Assembly: GCF_039503195.1 (NCBI RefSeq) | Contig: NZ_JBCJKP010000001.1 | Location: 7,936,001-8,000,000 of the forward strand | Origin: Streptomyces mirabilis | GTDB taxonomy: Bacteria; Actinomycetota; Actinomycetes; Streptomycetales; Streptomycetaceae | Direction: 5' to 3' | Length of the DNA: 64,000 nt | Shown here: positions 34,842 to 43,114 of the stretch, piece after piece | How positions within the stretch are numbered: position 1 is the stretch's first letter | Layout: each line of letters starts with the position of its first letter | Position numbers and translations under genes: made by a program | Notes under the pieces: generated by a model | What the model was told of the DNA's origin: nothing | What the model saw: the letters and a program-made list of their open reading frames with translations, nothing else | Databases searched by the model: none

Positions 34842-35888
34842 TCAGCCGAACTGCTGCTCCAGGTCCTTGAGCTTGCGCTCCAGGGAGTCGAGTCGCGGCA
34901 GGGCCATGGTGTCGTCCTCCGCGGTGAGATCGACGGTGATCGGGTCACCACTCTTGCGGACGGGCTGAAGGGAGGGCCGTGAGCGTACGGGCAGCTCCGG
35001 CGCTATGGCAGGCTCCGCGGTGGCCTGCGCGGGAGCACGCTCCACGGTCGTCTCCAGCTGCTGCCGGCCACCGCCACCACCACGGCCGGGCAGGCCCCGG
35101 TGACCGCGGCTGAGCGCCTTGAGGTGCGCCCGCTCGACCCGCTCCTCGTTCCGCCGACGCAGACGGTTCTGCTCCTTCTGGCGCTTGTCCTCGCGGACCT
35201 CCTCGACCGCCTCGTCCAGCGTGCGGACGTTCTCCAGGAGCATCAGCGACCAGGCGCTGTACGTCTCACGGGGCGCGCGCAGCCAGCGGACGATACGGAT
35301 CTGCGGCAGCGGACGCGGGACCAGGCCCTGCTCACGGAGCGCGGCACGGCGGGTCTGCTTCAGCGCCCGGTCGAACAGCACGGCGGCCGACAGGGACATG
35401 CCCGCGAAGAACTGGGGAGCGCCCGAGTGATCCACACCCCGCGGAGCGTGCACCCAGTTGAACCAGGCGGCGGCACCGGCGAAGGTCCACACGAGTATCC
35501 GGGAGCCGAGCGCCGCGTCACCGTGGCTGGCCTCGCGCACGGCGAGGACGGAGCAGAACATGGCCGCGCCGTCCAGACCGAACGGGACGAGGTACTCCCA
35601 CCCGTCGGTGAGTCCGAGGTTCTGCTGGCCGAAGCCGACGAGGCCGTGGAAGGAGAGTGCCGCGGCGACCGCGGCACAGCAGAAGAGCAGCACATAGGAG
35701 GCCGTGCCGTAGACGGCTTCCTTGCGCCTGCGACGCTCCTCGCTGCGCTCCCACGAGTCGTCGTTGTTGCTGCTCGCGTTCTCCCCGGACCGCTTGCTGC
35801 GCGCGAGCACCGCCACCGCCGCCAGCAGTCCCAGGAGCAAAACGGCGCCCGGAAGCAGCCAGTTCAGCGATATGTCGGTCAATCTCAT
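34842..35888 (-). CDS. DUF2637 membrane protein
   Basis: The chosen start is ATG 35888 (MRLTDISLNW), with AGGGA just upstream, giving 348 residues. A first helix (WLLPGAVLLLGLLAAVAVL) is followed by a charged loop. Three more helices match DUF2637: ASYVLLFCCAAVAAALSFHG, then YLVPFGLDGAAMFCSVLAVRE and AGAAAWFNWVHAPRG. The C-terminal 160 residues are cytoplasmic, basic and partly coiled coil, ending LDSLERKLKDLEQQFG. DUF2637 includes SpdB-like plasmid transfer proteins and chromosomal members of unknown role in Streptomyces. Confidence 0.88.
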   Translation of the reverse strand: MRLTDISLNWLLPGAVLLLGLLAAVAVLARSKRSGENASSNNDDSWERSEERRRRKEAVYGTASYVLLFCCAAVAAALSFHGLVGFGQQNLGLTDGWEYLVPFGLDGAAMFCSVLAVREASHGDAALGSRILVWTFAGAAAWFNWVHAPRGVDHSGAPQFFAGMSLSAAVLFDRALKQTRRAALREQGLVPRPLPQIRIVRWLRAPRETYSAWSLMLLENVRTLDEAVEEVREDKRQKEQNRLRRRNEERVERAHLKALSRGHRGLPGRGGGGGRQQLETTVERAPAQATAEPAIAPELPVRSRPSLQPVRKSGDPITVDLTAEDDTMALPRLDSLERKLKDLEQQFG

Positions 35889-35911
35889 CTGGGGTCCCTT
35901 GCATTGGGATA

Positions 35912-35924
35912 GGGCGTAACGCCC
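35912..35924. promoter_or_regulatory. 13-bp palindrome upstream of the DUF2637 gene
   Basis: GGGCGTAACGCCC reads as GGGCGT-A-ACGCCC, a perfect odd palindrome 24 bases before ATG 35888, in the probable promoter/leader. It may be a repressor site or a leader hairpin. The rest of the gap to 36205 shows no gene. Confidence 0.4.
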
Positions 35925-36205
35925 GCCATATTGGCCCACGCCCGTCGACCCTCAGGGGGTTTCGGGGCAAGAGGCCGCCAAGAGAGTGCAAGGGGATGCG
36001 CAGGGCGACATTCTGCTCGAACTGCCGCACGAGGGACGGGAGCTGAGTGCGAATAAGATTACCCGTACGGATGGTTCTACGGAAAGTTCCTGCGACAAGT
36101 GAGGAATTTGTGAAGTGCCTGTCATCTGTCGGGCACCCGTCGGGAGTCTCAATCGGAGTTGATCTTAGAGCACCCGGGAGGCCCGTCCGTACGGCGGGGC
36201 GGGGC

Positions 36206-37084
36206 TCAATCCGTCGCGGTGGCCGACAACTTGGCGATGCGGTCCGTGTCGCAGGTGCGCGGGCAGTTGACGCAGGTTTCCTCGGGACGCAGGGTGTAGA
36301 AGAAGCAGCAGCTCACCCGGTCGCGGGTGGGCAGGGATGCCCCGTTCGGGCCGCTCAGCTCACGGAACGCGGCGGAACCGACGTACGGCAGGGTGGTCCC
36401 CGGCAGCAGCAGCTCCAGCTCGCGCCGCGCGCGCCGTTCCTCGCCGAGCAGTCCGGCGACGTACCAGAGCCCCTCGACGACCTCGTCGGTCGCCATGCCC
36501 CACAGAGCCCGGCCACGGCGCCGCGTGCGCGGGCCGAAGCCGCCGAGGACCGGCTCCAGGTGTTCGGCCGCCGCCGCCCGCACCTCGGCCCGCAGCGCCT
36601 CCTCGTCCGGGACGACCCGGGCGCCGGGCAGCCGGGCCGCCGGGTCGCCCGGCAGGCAGGCGAACTCCTCGACCCGGACCGCCATCCGGCCGAGCGCGCG
36701 CTGGAATGTGACGCGCTCCACAGGGAGGCGGGGCACCCGGCGCAGCAGGAACCACGGCACGGTGATCAGCAGACAGGCCGGCCAGGCGTACCGGTGCAGT
36801 CCGAGGCTCGCCACCACGTCCGGGCGTGCCCGCTGTCCGTAGTCCCTGATGACCTGCGCCTCGTCCCGGGCGAGGAAGGTGTCGAGGTCCGCCCCGCCCG
36901 CCGCGAGCCCGGCGGCGCCGACCCAGCCGTCGCCCTCCGGGGCCGCTTCCCCGCGTCCCAGTTCCCGCACGCTCAGCCCCGGAAAGACCTCGGCCAGCCG
37001 GATGTACGCGTCCGTGACGGCCGAGCGGGCGGGGTGGGCGCCGGTGAGGCCCAGGGTGCCGGTGGCCAGGGCGGGAGCGGACAT
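36206..37084 (-). CDS. FhuF-like siderophore-iron reductase, [2Fe-2S] protein
   Basis: This 292-residue protein starts at ATG 37084 (MSAPALATG); GTG 37102 is an alternative. The C-terminus holds the FhuF cluster ligands CC-x10-C-x2-C (SCCFFYTLRPEETCVNC, about residues 266-282), followed by a further Cys. The body carries the ferric-reductase-like segment WPACLLITVPWFLLRRVPRL. It probably reduces Fe(III)-siderophore in the cytoplasm. An iron box 27 bases upstream fits repression by DmdR/IdeR when iron is sufficient. Confidence 0.85.
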   Translation of the reverse strand: MSAPALATGTLGLTGAHPARSAVTDAYIRLAEVFPGLSVRELGRGEAAPEGDGWVGAAGLAAGGADLDTFLARDEAQVIRDYGQRARPDVVASLGLHRYAWPACLLITVPWFLLRRVPRLPVERVTFQRALGRMAVRVEEFACLPGDPAARLPGARVVPDEEALRAEVRAAAAEHLEPVLGGFGPRTRRRGRALWGMATDEVVEGLWYVAGLLGEERRARRELELLLPGTTLPYVGSAAFRELSGPNGASLPTRDRVSCCFFYTLRPEETCVNCPRTCDTDRIAKLSATATD

Positions 37085-37110
37085 ACGGGTACCCCGCTTC
37101 ACGATCGTTA

Positions 37111-37129
37111 AAAGGTTAGGCTTACCTTA
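37111..37129. promoter_or_regulatory. DmdR/IdeR-type iron box
   Basis: AAAGGTTAGGCTTACCTTA matches 15 of 19 positions of the known actinobacterial iron box TTAGGTTAGGCTAACCTAA and keeps the core GGTTAGGCT-ACC. It lies between the FhuF-like gene (minus) and the GntR gene (plus), immediately upstream of the former. Confidence 0.75.
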
Positions 37130-37240
37130 CTCTCAATGTCGGATGTTTGAACTGGGGCCATGTGCGCCTATGGTGCTTGACGGACGGGTAACAACCGCCG
37201 CAATGACCCCCAAGTACCACCAAGCCCGGAGGAGGACCCC

Positions 37241-38137
37241 GTGGAGCAGGCCGGTTCGCTGAGCGCGCGCGGTTCCACCGGGTCGGCGGCCCCGGACATC
37301 CGTACGGCGTCCGTCCGGGTGCCCGCACAGGCGCGGGCGGCGGACGTCGAGCGGGAGCGGGGCGTGGCCTCGGACGAGTCCCGGTCCGCCTCCGGGGCCC
37401 GTGGCGAGCACACCCACAGCGAGCCGCCCATCCCGCACCCCCGCGTGGAGAGCGCGCGCCCTGTCGAGGCCGCGCGCCCTGTCGAGGCCGCGCGCCCCAT
37501 GGAGACCGCGCGCCCCGTGGTCCAGCGGGCCTCGGTCCGCGGGCAGATCCTCGACGCCCTGCGCACCGCCCTCGTCGCGGGCGAGCTCGCCCCCGGTCAG
37601 GTGTACTCGGCGCCCGTGCTCGGCGAACGCTTCGGGGTGTCCGCCACACCCGTACGCGAGGCGATGCAGCAGCTCGCCCTCGAAGGCGCCGTCGAGGTCG
37701 TACCGAACCGGGGCTTCCGGGTCGTCCGGCGCGGGACGCGCGAGCTGGCCGAACTCGCCGAGATCCGCGCCCTCCTCGAAGTGCCGGTGGTGCTGCGCCT
37801 CGCCCGCACGGTGCCCGCCGCGCGCTGGGCCGAACTGCGCCCGCTCGCCGAGGCGGCGGCGCGTGCCGCATCCACGGGGTGCCGTGCCACCTACGCCGAG
37901 TGCGACCGCGCCTTCCACCACGCGATCCTCGCCCTCGCCGGCAACGACCAGCTCGTGCAGATCGCCGACGACCTGCACCGCCGCGCCCAGTGGCCCCTCG
38001 TCGGCGGCCCCGTCCCGCGTGGCCGCGCGGACCTCATGGCCGACGCCGCCGAGCACCTCGCCCTCCTGGACGCCCTGACGGCCCAGGACCTCCCGGCCGT
38101 CCAGTCCCTCGTGCGAGAGCACTTCGCCGACCACTAG
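37241..38137 (+). CDS. GntR/FCD-family transcriptional regulator
   Basis: This 298-residue protein starts at GTG 37241 behind GGAGGAGG. The first 85 residues are disordered and include ARPVEA repeats from an 18-base tandem repeat near 37451-37516. The winged HTH (about 88-150: RGQILDALRTALVAGELAPG then FGVSATPVREAMQQLALEGAV) is classic GntR. A helical FCD ligand domain (about 160-295) has the metal-binding pattern CDRAFHHAIL and AAEHLALLDAL. Effector is probably a small acid. It diverges from the iron reductase gene. Confidence 0.9.
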   Translation: MEQAGSLSARGSTGSAAPDIRTASVRVPAQARAADVERERGVASDESRSASGARGEHTHSEPPIPHPRVESARPVEAARPVEAARPMETARPVVQRASVRGQILDALRTALVAGELAPGQVYSAPVLGERFGVSATPVREAMQQLALEGAVEVVPNRGFRVVRRGTRELAELAEIRALLEVPVVLRLARTVPAARWAELRPLAEAAARAASTGCRATYAECDRAFHHAILALAGNDQLVQIADDLHRRAQWPLVGGPVPRGRADLMADAAEHLALLDALTAQDLPAVQSLVREHFADH

Positions 38138-38234
38138 GTCCGGTACGTCGCCTTCCCCCGGCGGACGTCACGGCTCCGTGCGCGCCGAGCAACAGGACGC
38201 GCCGCCGGGAACCCGGACGGCTCCGCACGCGTGT

Positions 38235-38261
38235 CCCCCGGTACCAGCAGCACACCGGGGG
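38235..38261 (+). promoter_or_regulatory. Leader hairpin that covers a ribosome binding site
   Basis: CCCCCGGT (38235-38242) pairs perfectly with ACCGGGGG (38254-38261) across an 11-base loop. The right arm includes most of the Shine-Dalgarno region GGGGGAG (38257-38263) of the ATG at 38270, so the fold would hide the ribosome binding site. Confidence 0.45.
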
Positions 38262-38269
38262 AGAAGACG

Positions 38270-38569
38270 ATGCCCGACCCGTCCTGGCAGGCGATGCAGC
38301 AAGCGCAGCAGGCCCAGCGGATCCACCAGAACCACGTACGCCACCACCGCGCGGCGCACGACATGGCCCGGGCCCACGCCCGTCACACCGGGGCGCCCCA
38401 CACGCACCGCCCCGTGCCGCACACCGGCGCCCGAGGCGGCGGCCTGCGCGGTCTCCTGGTCCTGATCGTCATCGTCGGGGTCGTGGTCTACGTCGCCCAC
38501 GACCCCGAACTGCGCACCACGGTGGGGAACTTCGCCCGCGACCTCCTGGGACACGTCCAGAGCAACTGA
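38270..38569 (+). CDS. Small His-rich single-TM protein
   Basis: This 99-residue protein starts at ATG 38270 (MPDPSWQAMQQAQQAQRIHQ); an upstream in-frame start at 38231 is less likely. Residues 15-55 contain about a dozen His (HQNHVRHHRAAHDMARAHAR), which could bind Zn, Ni or Cu. One membrane helix follows (LLVLIVIVGVVVYVAH, about 65-80), with a short tail. Function is unknown; the shape suggests a small membrane-associated metal or envelope stress protein. Confidence 0.7.
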   Translation: MPDPSWQAMQQAQQAQRIHQNHVRHHRAAHDMARAHARHTGAPHTHRPVPHTGARGGGLRGLLVLIVIVGVVVYVAHDPELRTTVGNFARDLLGHVQSN

Positions 38570-38596
38570 CCCGGTCCGGTGAACGCGGAGGAGTGC

Positions 38597-38680
38597 GGCA
38601 CCCCTTCAGGGGCGCGGGGCCGTGACACCTGCGGCTCCGCCGCACGGGCGCGACCAGCCACGACGAATCCGCAGTCTCCC
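38597..38680. repeat. Single copy of the interspersed GC repeat family
   Basis: ACCCCTTCAGGGGCGCGGGG and the following GGCTCCGCCGCACGGGCGCG GACCAGCC-like stretch are an inverted relative of the tandem repeat at 21306-21490. It occupies the gap between two genes that converge here, and its hairpins may help terminate transcription. Confidence 0.55.
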
Positions 38681-38692
38681 CACACCACAACC

Positions 38693-39466
38693 TCAAGCCG
38701 TCGCGGCAGGCGGAGTGAGTTGCCGCGCCAGCCACGTCGGCACACCCCCGAGCAACCGGAACAACCGTCCCGCCTCCGCCCGCAACCGAGTCGCCTCCGG
38801 CTCGGTCTCGGCATCCGCGAGCGAGGCCAGTGCCGGAGCCGTGCCCACCAAGTACCCCAACTCCTCCCGGATCCGCAGGGATTCGGCGAACCCGTGCCGC
38901 GCCTCGGCCAACTCCCCGTCCCGCAGGGCGAGTCCGGCAAGGTGCCGCCAGGTGAAGGAGAGCAGGAGCGGGTCGGCCTGGGCGACAGCGCCCGCGTGGG
39001 CACGCCGGTACGCGGCCCGCGCGGCCTGCGGCGACTGCGCGAGGTTCTCGGCGAGCAGCCCGCGCCGGAAGTCCAGCAGCGCCCGCCCCGGCGCCCCCGG
39101 GGCGATCAGCGCGGCGGCCCGCCCGAGCGCGGCCCGCGCCTCGTCCGCCCGGTCGCGCACCCCGAGCAGCGTGGCCGCGTACGCGAGCTGCCCGCGCTCA
39201 CAGGCCGCCGCCCCGCGCTCGTCGTCGCTCTGGGCCACCGCCTCCGCCGTTCGCAGCGCGTCCTCCGCCTCGGCCCAGCCCTGCTCGGTGTACAGGCACC
39301 GCTCCACGAGGAGCGAGGCTCTCTGCAGTGCGGGACCCGCCGTCCCGGGCTGGAGCAGTGCGGCCGCGTCGACCCAGCAGGCGCGCGAGCGCAGCCGCCA
39401 TACCGCGGTCTGGAGTGGATCGTCCCCTGCGTTCGTTCCGGAACCAGACATGGCGGTATGCGCCAC
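38693..39466 (-). CDS. TPR-like helical repeat protein
   Basis: The chosen start is GTG 39466 behind GGGGAGGG (257 residues); GTG 39484 and ATG 39451 are alternatives. The sequence is a string of helix pairs rich in Ala, Leu and Arg, for example AEDALRTAEAVAQSDDERGA and GLALRDGELAEARHGFAESL, the spacing of tetratricopeptide repeats. There is no signal peptide or membrane segment. It resembles the TPR half of larger Streptomyces regulators but stands alone. Partners are unknown. Confidence 0.7.
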   Translation of the reverse strand: MAHTAMSGSGTNAGDDPLQTAVWRLRSRACWVDAAALLQPGTAGPALQRASLLVERCLYTEQGWAEAEDALRTAEAVAQSDDERGAAACERGQLAYAATLLGVRDRADEARAALGRAAALIAPGAPGRALLDFRRGLLAENLAQSPQAARAAYRRAHAGAVAQADPLLLSFTWRHLAGLALRDGELAEARHGFAESLRIREELGYLVGTAPALASLADAETEPEATRLRAEAGRLFRLLGGVPTWLARQLTPPAATA

Positions 39467-39615
39467 GTTGCCCTCCCCGAGCACGCCATTGAGCTGTTGA
39501 GTGGTGGCATCTCAGCACGGATCGCGGCACCCGGCCAAGGGGGTGGGTGAAGGATTTCACAAAGTCGTGGGACTGGTGCGGCACTTGCTGACACGCGCCG
39601 CACGGACCCGTGACC

Positions 39616-41295
39616 TCAGCTCATGCGCAACGCGAGGAAGAAGTCGAGCTTGTCCTCGAGGCGGGAGAGGTCCCGGCCCGTCAACTGTTCGATGCGGCCC
39701 ACCCGGTAGCGCAGTGTGTTGACGTGCAGGTGGAGCCGCGTGGCGCAGCGCGTCCAGGAGCCGTCGCAGTCGAGGAACGCCTCCAGGGTGGGGATGAGTT
39801 CGGCGCGGTGGCGGCGGTCGTAGTCCCGGAGCGGGTCGAGCAGGCGCGCGGTGAAGGCGCGGCGTACGTCGTCCGGCACGAAGGGCAGCAGGAGGACGTG
39901 CGAGGCCAGCTCCTGGTGCCCGGCCGCGCAGACCCGGCCGGGGCGGGCGGCGGCGACCCGGCGCGCGTGCCGGGCCTCCTCCAGGGCGCCACGCAGCCCC
40001 TCGGCCGAGTGCACGGCGGCGCTGACGCCGAGCGTGAGCCGCCCGTCGTCGTTCAGGCCGGCCGACAGCGGGTCGCGTACGGCCTCCAGAAGGGCGTCCG
40101 CGAGGATGCCCGCCTCGGAGCCGTCGTGTTCCGCGGAGACCGCCGGAAGAGGGACGAGCGCGATCGCCTCCTCACCCGTATGGGCGACGGCGATCCGGTC
40201 GGAGTGCTCGGGACCGCTGGTCAGCGGGTCGACGAGGATCTCCTCCAGGAGCGACTGGGCGACCGGCCCGCCCTCGATCCCGCCCCCCACTTCGTCCCAC
40301 TCGACGCGGGCCACCACCACCTGCCAGTGCGGTGCGGCGCCGAGCCCGGGCAGCAGCACCGGCGCGGCGACGCGCAGCCGGGCCGCGATCTCCGCGGGGG
40401 CCGCCCCCGTCTGCACCAGTTCGAGGACCTCCTGCGCGAGTCGGCGCCGTACCGTGCGCGCCGCGTCCCGCCGGTCCCGCTCGACCGCGATCAGCTGGGT
40501 GACGCCCTGGAGCAGGTCGAGCCGCTCCGCGGGCCAGTCCCCGGCGTCCGCCTCGACCGCGAGCAGCCAGTCGGAGAGCACCGTCTCGCGCACATCGCGG
40601 GAGGCGGCCGCGGAGCGCCCGGAGGAGCGGATCGGGAAGAGGGAGTAGGTCGTCGTACCCACGAGCACCCGGTGCGGTCCGCGCCGCCCGGTGCGCGCCG
40701 CCGCGAGGTGCTCCGCGGCCAGCTTCGCGGACACGTCCGCGGGCAGCGCGGCCCCGGCGAGCTTCGAACCGGCGATGGGGCGTCCGGTGGGGGAGAGCAC
40801 CCAGGCCCGCAGGTCCAGGTCGGTGCCGAGCAGGTCGAGGACCACGTCGGGGCCGCCGCCCGCCGGGCCGGACGTCATCATCCGCCGGTGCCGGTCCACC
40901 ACGGCCGCGAGGTCCCCGGCGCGCTCGCCCGAGACCTGTCGTACGACATGCTCGGTGATCGTCGCGAACGCCACCGACTCGTGCACGGCGAACAGCGGCA
41001 GCCGGTGCCGGACGCAGGCCAGGACGAGGTCCTCCGGGACGTCGCCGAGCTCCGCCTCACCGGCGGCGAGGGCCGCGACCCCGGCCGCCGCCAGGATCCG
41101 TACGAAGGGCTCGGAGTCCGCGGCGCCGTGCCGCCAGGCGAGCCCGGTGAGGACCAGCTCGCCGCCGGAGAGGTAGCGGCTGGGGTCCTTGAGGTCCGTG
41201 GTCATCACACCGCGTACCGTGCGGTCCAGCTCGTCCTCGCCGCCGAGCAGCCGCAGGCCCAGCGCGTCGGTGTCCAGCAGTGCGCGCAGCCGCAT
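39616..41295 (-). CDS. PucR-family purine catabolism regulator
   Basis: The chosen start is ATG 41295 (MRLRALLDTDALGLRLLGG), 559 residues; the frame extends to 41418. The N-terminal PucR domain (about 1-120) is followed by a central GGDEF-like/CdaR region and a C-terminal PucR HTH (about 500-555: LEAFLDCDGSWTRCATRLHL then NTLRYRVGRIEQLTG). It is divergent from the xanthine dehydrogenase genes, so it most likely controls them in response to purines or nitrogen status. Confidence 0.9.
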   Translation of the reverse strand: MRLRALLDTDALGLRLLGGEDELDRTVRGVMTTDLKDPSRYLSGGELVLTGLAWRHGAADSEPFVRILAAAGVAALAAGEAELGDVPEDLVLACVRHRLPLFAVHESVAFATITEHVVRQVSGERAGDLAAVVDRHRRMMTSGPAGGGPDVVLDLLGTDLDLRAWVLSPTGRPIAGSKLAGAALPADVSAKLAAEHLAAARTGRRGPHRVLVGTTTYSLFPIRSSGRSAAASRDVRETVLSDWLLAVEADAGDWPAERLDLLQGVTQLIAVERDRRDAARTVRRRLAQEVLELVQTGAAPAEIAARLRVAAPVLLPGLGAAPHWQVVVARVEWDEVGGGIEGGPVAQSLLEEILVDPLTSGPEHSDRIAVAHTGEEAIALVPLPAVSAEHDGSEAGILADALLEAVRDPLSAGLNDDGRLTLGVSAAVHSAEGLRGALEEARHARRVAAARPGRVCAAGHQELASHVLLLPFVPDDVRRAFTARLLDPLRDYDRRHRAELIPTLEAFLDCDGSWTRCATRLHLHVNTLRYRVGRIEQLTGRDLSRLEDKLDFFLALRMS

Positions 41296-41411
41296 TCTCG
41301 TCGCCGCCGTTCTTGTCTCGAAATCTACGATGGATCTGAAGGTGAGCAATGGGCGAGCGGGTCCGCGAGCCGTACTCCCTGGTCCCAGCGTGTGCTGGAT
41401 GTTTCCTGTCG

Positions 41412-41424
41412 TTTCCATAGGAAA
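41412..41424. promoter_or_regulatory. Palindrome in the PucR/xanthine dehydrogenase divergent region
   Basis: TTTCC-ATA-GGAAA is a perfect inverted repeat, with another TTTCC at 41402-41406. It precedes the small ORF at 41440 and is a candidate operator for the divergent promoters. Confidence 0.4.
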
Positions 41425-41439
41425 ACGAGGAGGTTACTG

Positions 41440-41508
41440 ATGACCTCCGTTCATACGAATCTACAAGATGACCGCCCTGGCCAGCCAACTCCTTCATGGT
41501 TTCGGTGA
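41440..41508 (+). CDS. 22-residue upstream ORF before the xanthine dehydrogenase genes
   Basis: ATG 41440 follows GAGGAGG (41427-41433) with 6-base spacing, the best ribosome binding site in the region. The peptide begins MTSVHTNLQDDRPGQ and ends with PSWFR before TGA. It lies 129 bases upstream of the FAD subunit gene. It may be a leader peptide or a small protein. I do not recognise it. Confidence 0.42.
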   Translation: MTSVHTNLQDDRPGQPTPSWFR

Positions 41509-41637
41509 CTGACCCCGGTGGAGGACAGCGCGGTGTACTGACCTCACTCCACGTGAACAACTCATGAACGAGCCCGGGCCGCCGCACACGATCTGGCTTG
41601 ATCAGAACGACCCACGATACGAAGAAGAGAGCCACTC

Positions 41638-42528
41638 ATGGACTTCCTTCGCCCCGCCAGCTGGGAGGAGGCGCTCGCCGCGAAGGCCGAGCACCCCACC
41701 GCTGTGCCGATTGCGGGTGGCACCGATGTGATGGTCGAGATCAACTTCGATCACCGCCGGCCCGAGTACCTCCTCGACCTGAACCGCGTCGGCGAGCTGA
41801 GCGAGTGGGAGGTCGGCGCCGAGAGCGTGCGCCTGGGCGCCTCCGTCCCGTACACCCGGATCATGGAGAACCTCCGCGGCGAGCTTCCCGGCCTGGCCCT
41901 GGCCTCCCACACCGTGGCCTCTCCCCAGATCCGCAACCGCGGCGGCGTCGGCGGCAACCTCGGCACCGCCTCCCCGGCCGGCGACGCCCACCCCGCCCTG
42001 CTCGCGGCCGGCGCCGAGGTCGAGGCCGAGTCCGTACGGGGATCGCGTCTGATCCCGATCGACGCGTTCTACACCGGCGTGAAGCGCAACGCGCTCGCGC
42101 CCGACGAGCTGATCCGCGCCGTCCACATCAAGAAGGCCGACGGCCCCCAGCAGTACTCCAAGGTCGGCACCCGCAACGCCATGGTGATCGCGGTCTGCGC
42201 CTTCGGCCTGGCCCTGCACCCCGAGACGCGTACGGTCCGCACCGGCATCGGCTCCGCCGCGCCGACCCCCGTCCGGGCGAGGGCCGCCGAGGAGTTCCTG
42301 AACGCGGCGCTCGACGAGGGCGGGTTCTGGGACAACGGAAAGATCATCACCCCGTCGGTCGCCAAGCAGTTCGCGGACCTCTGCTCCGCCGCCTGCAACC
42401 CGATCGACGACGTCCGGGGCACCGCGAGCTACCGCCGCCACGCGGTCGGCATCATGGCCCGCCGCACCCTGACCTGGACCTGGGAGTCGTACCGCGGCAC
42501 CGCCGCTCACACGGAGGGAGTCGCGTAA
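41638..42528 (+). CDS. Xanthine dehydrogenase family FAD-binding subunit
   Basis: This 296-residue protein starts at ATG 41638 after GAAGAGAG. VPIAGGTDVMVEIN (about 22-35) and the RNRGGVGGNLGTASPAGDAHP loop region (about 100-120) bind FAD in the CoxM/XdhB family. The C-terminal domain is complete. It transfers electrons from the iron-sulfur subunit to the acceptor. Its stop overlaps the next start (TAATG), the first link of a three-subunit operon. Confidence 0.93.
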   Translation: MDFLRPASWEEALAAKAEHPTAVPIAGGTDVMVEINFDHRRPEYLLDLNRVGELSEWEVGAESVRLGASVPYTRIMENLRGELPGLALASHTVASPQIRNRGGVGGNLGTASPAGDAHPALLAAGAEVEAESVRGSRLIPIDAFYTGVKRNALAPDELIRAVHIKKADGPQQYSKVGTRNAMVIAVCAFGLALHPETRTVRTGIGSAAPTPVRARAAEEFLNAALDEGGFWDNGKIITPSVAKQFADLCSAACNPIDDVRGTASYRRHAVGIMARRTLTWTWESYRGTAAHTEGVA

Positions 42529-43112
42529 TGCGTGTCAATTTCACGGTCAACGGCCGTCCCCAGGAAGCCGACGACGTGTGGGAGGGCGAGTCCCTGCTGT
42601 ACGTGTTGCGCGAGCGCCTGGGCCTGCCCGGCTCCAAGAACGCCTGCGAGCAGGGCGAGTGCGGTTCCTGCACGGTCCGTCTGGACGGCGTGCCGGTGTG
42701 CTCGTGTCTGGTCGCGGCCGGCCAGGTCGAGGGCCGCGAGGTCGTCACTGTCGAGGGCCTCGCGGAGTTCGCCAAGCAGCGCGCGGAGCACGGCGGTTGC
42801 GCCACCGGCTCCTGCGGCACCTCGCTGGACGAGGCCAGGCGCTGGGAGTCGAAGCCCCAGGACTCCCACACCGGCGAGGGTGGACAACTCTCGCCGATCC
42901 AGCAGGCGTTCATCGACGCCGGCGCCGTCCAGTGCGGCTTCTGCACCCCGGGTCTGCTGGTCGCCGCCGACGAGATGCTGGAGCGCAACCCCACGCCGAC
43001 CGACGCGGACATCCGCGAGGCGCTCTCCGGCAACCTGTGCCGGTGCACCGGCTACGAGAAGATCATGGACGCGGTCCGCCTCGCGGCCGCCCGGCAGTCC
43101 GAGGCGGTCTGA
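42528..43112 (+). CDS. Xanthine dehydrogenase family [2Fe-2S] subunit
   Basis: This 194-residue protein starts at ATG 42528, overlapping the previous stop. CEQGECGSC (about 40-48) plus a later Cys bind the plant-type cluster; CGFC and CRC in the helical C-terminal half (about 137-173) bind the second. An insertion of about 35 residues (about 83-118) with two more Cys, GGCATGSCGT, separates the two cluster domains and makes the subunit longer than the usual 150-165 residues. The electron path runs from Moco through the two clusters to FAD. Confidence 0.93.
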   Translation: MRVNFTVNGRPQEADDVWEGESLLYVLRERLGLPGSKNACEQGECGSCTVRLDGVPVCSCLVAAGQVEGREVVTVEGLAEFAKQRAEHGGCATGSCGTSLDEARRWESKPQDSHTGEGGQLSPIQQAFIDAGAVQCGFCTPGLLVAADEMLERNPTPTDADIREALSGNLCRCTGYEKIMDAVRLAAARQSEAV

Positions 43113-43114
43113 CC

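Noticed and set aside
34842..35888. DUF2637 protein as a sign of an integrated conjugative element
   Set aside because: No integrase, tra gene, replication gene or att-like repeat is visible around it, and chromosomal DUF2637 genes are common.
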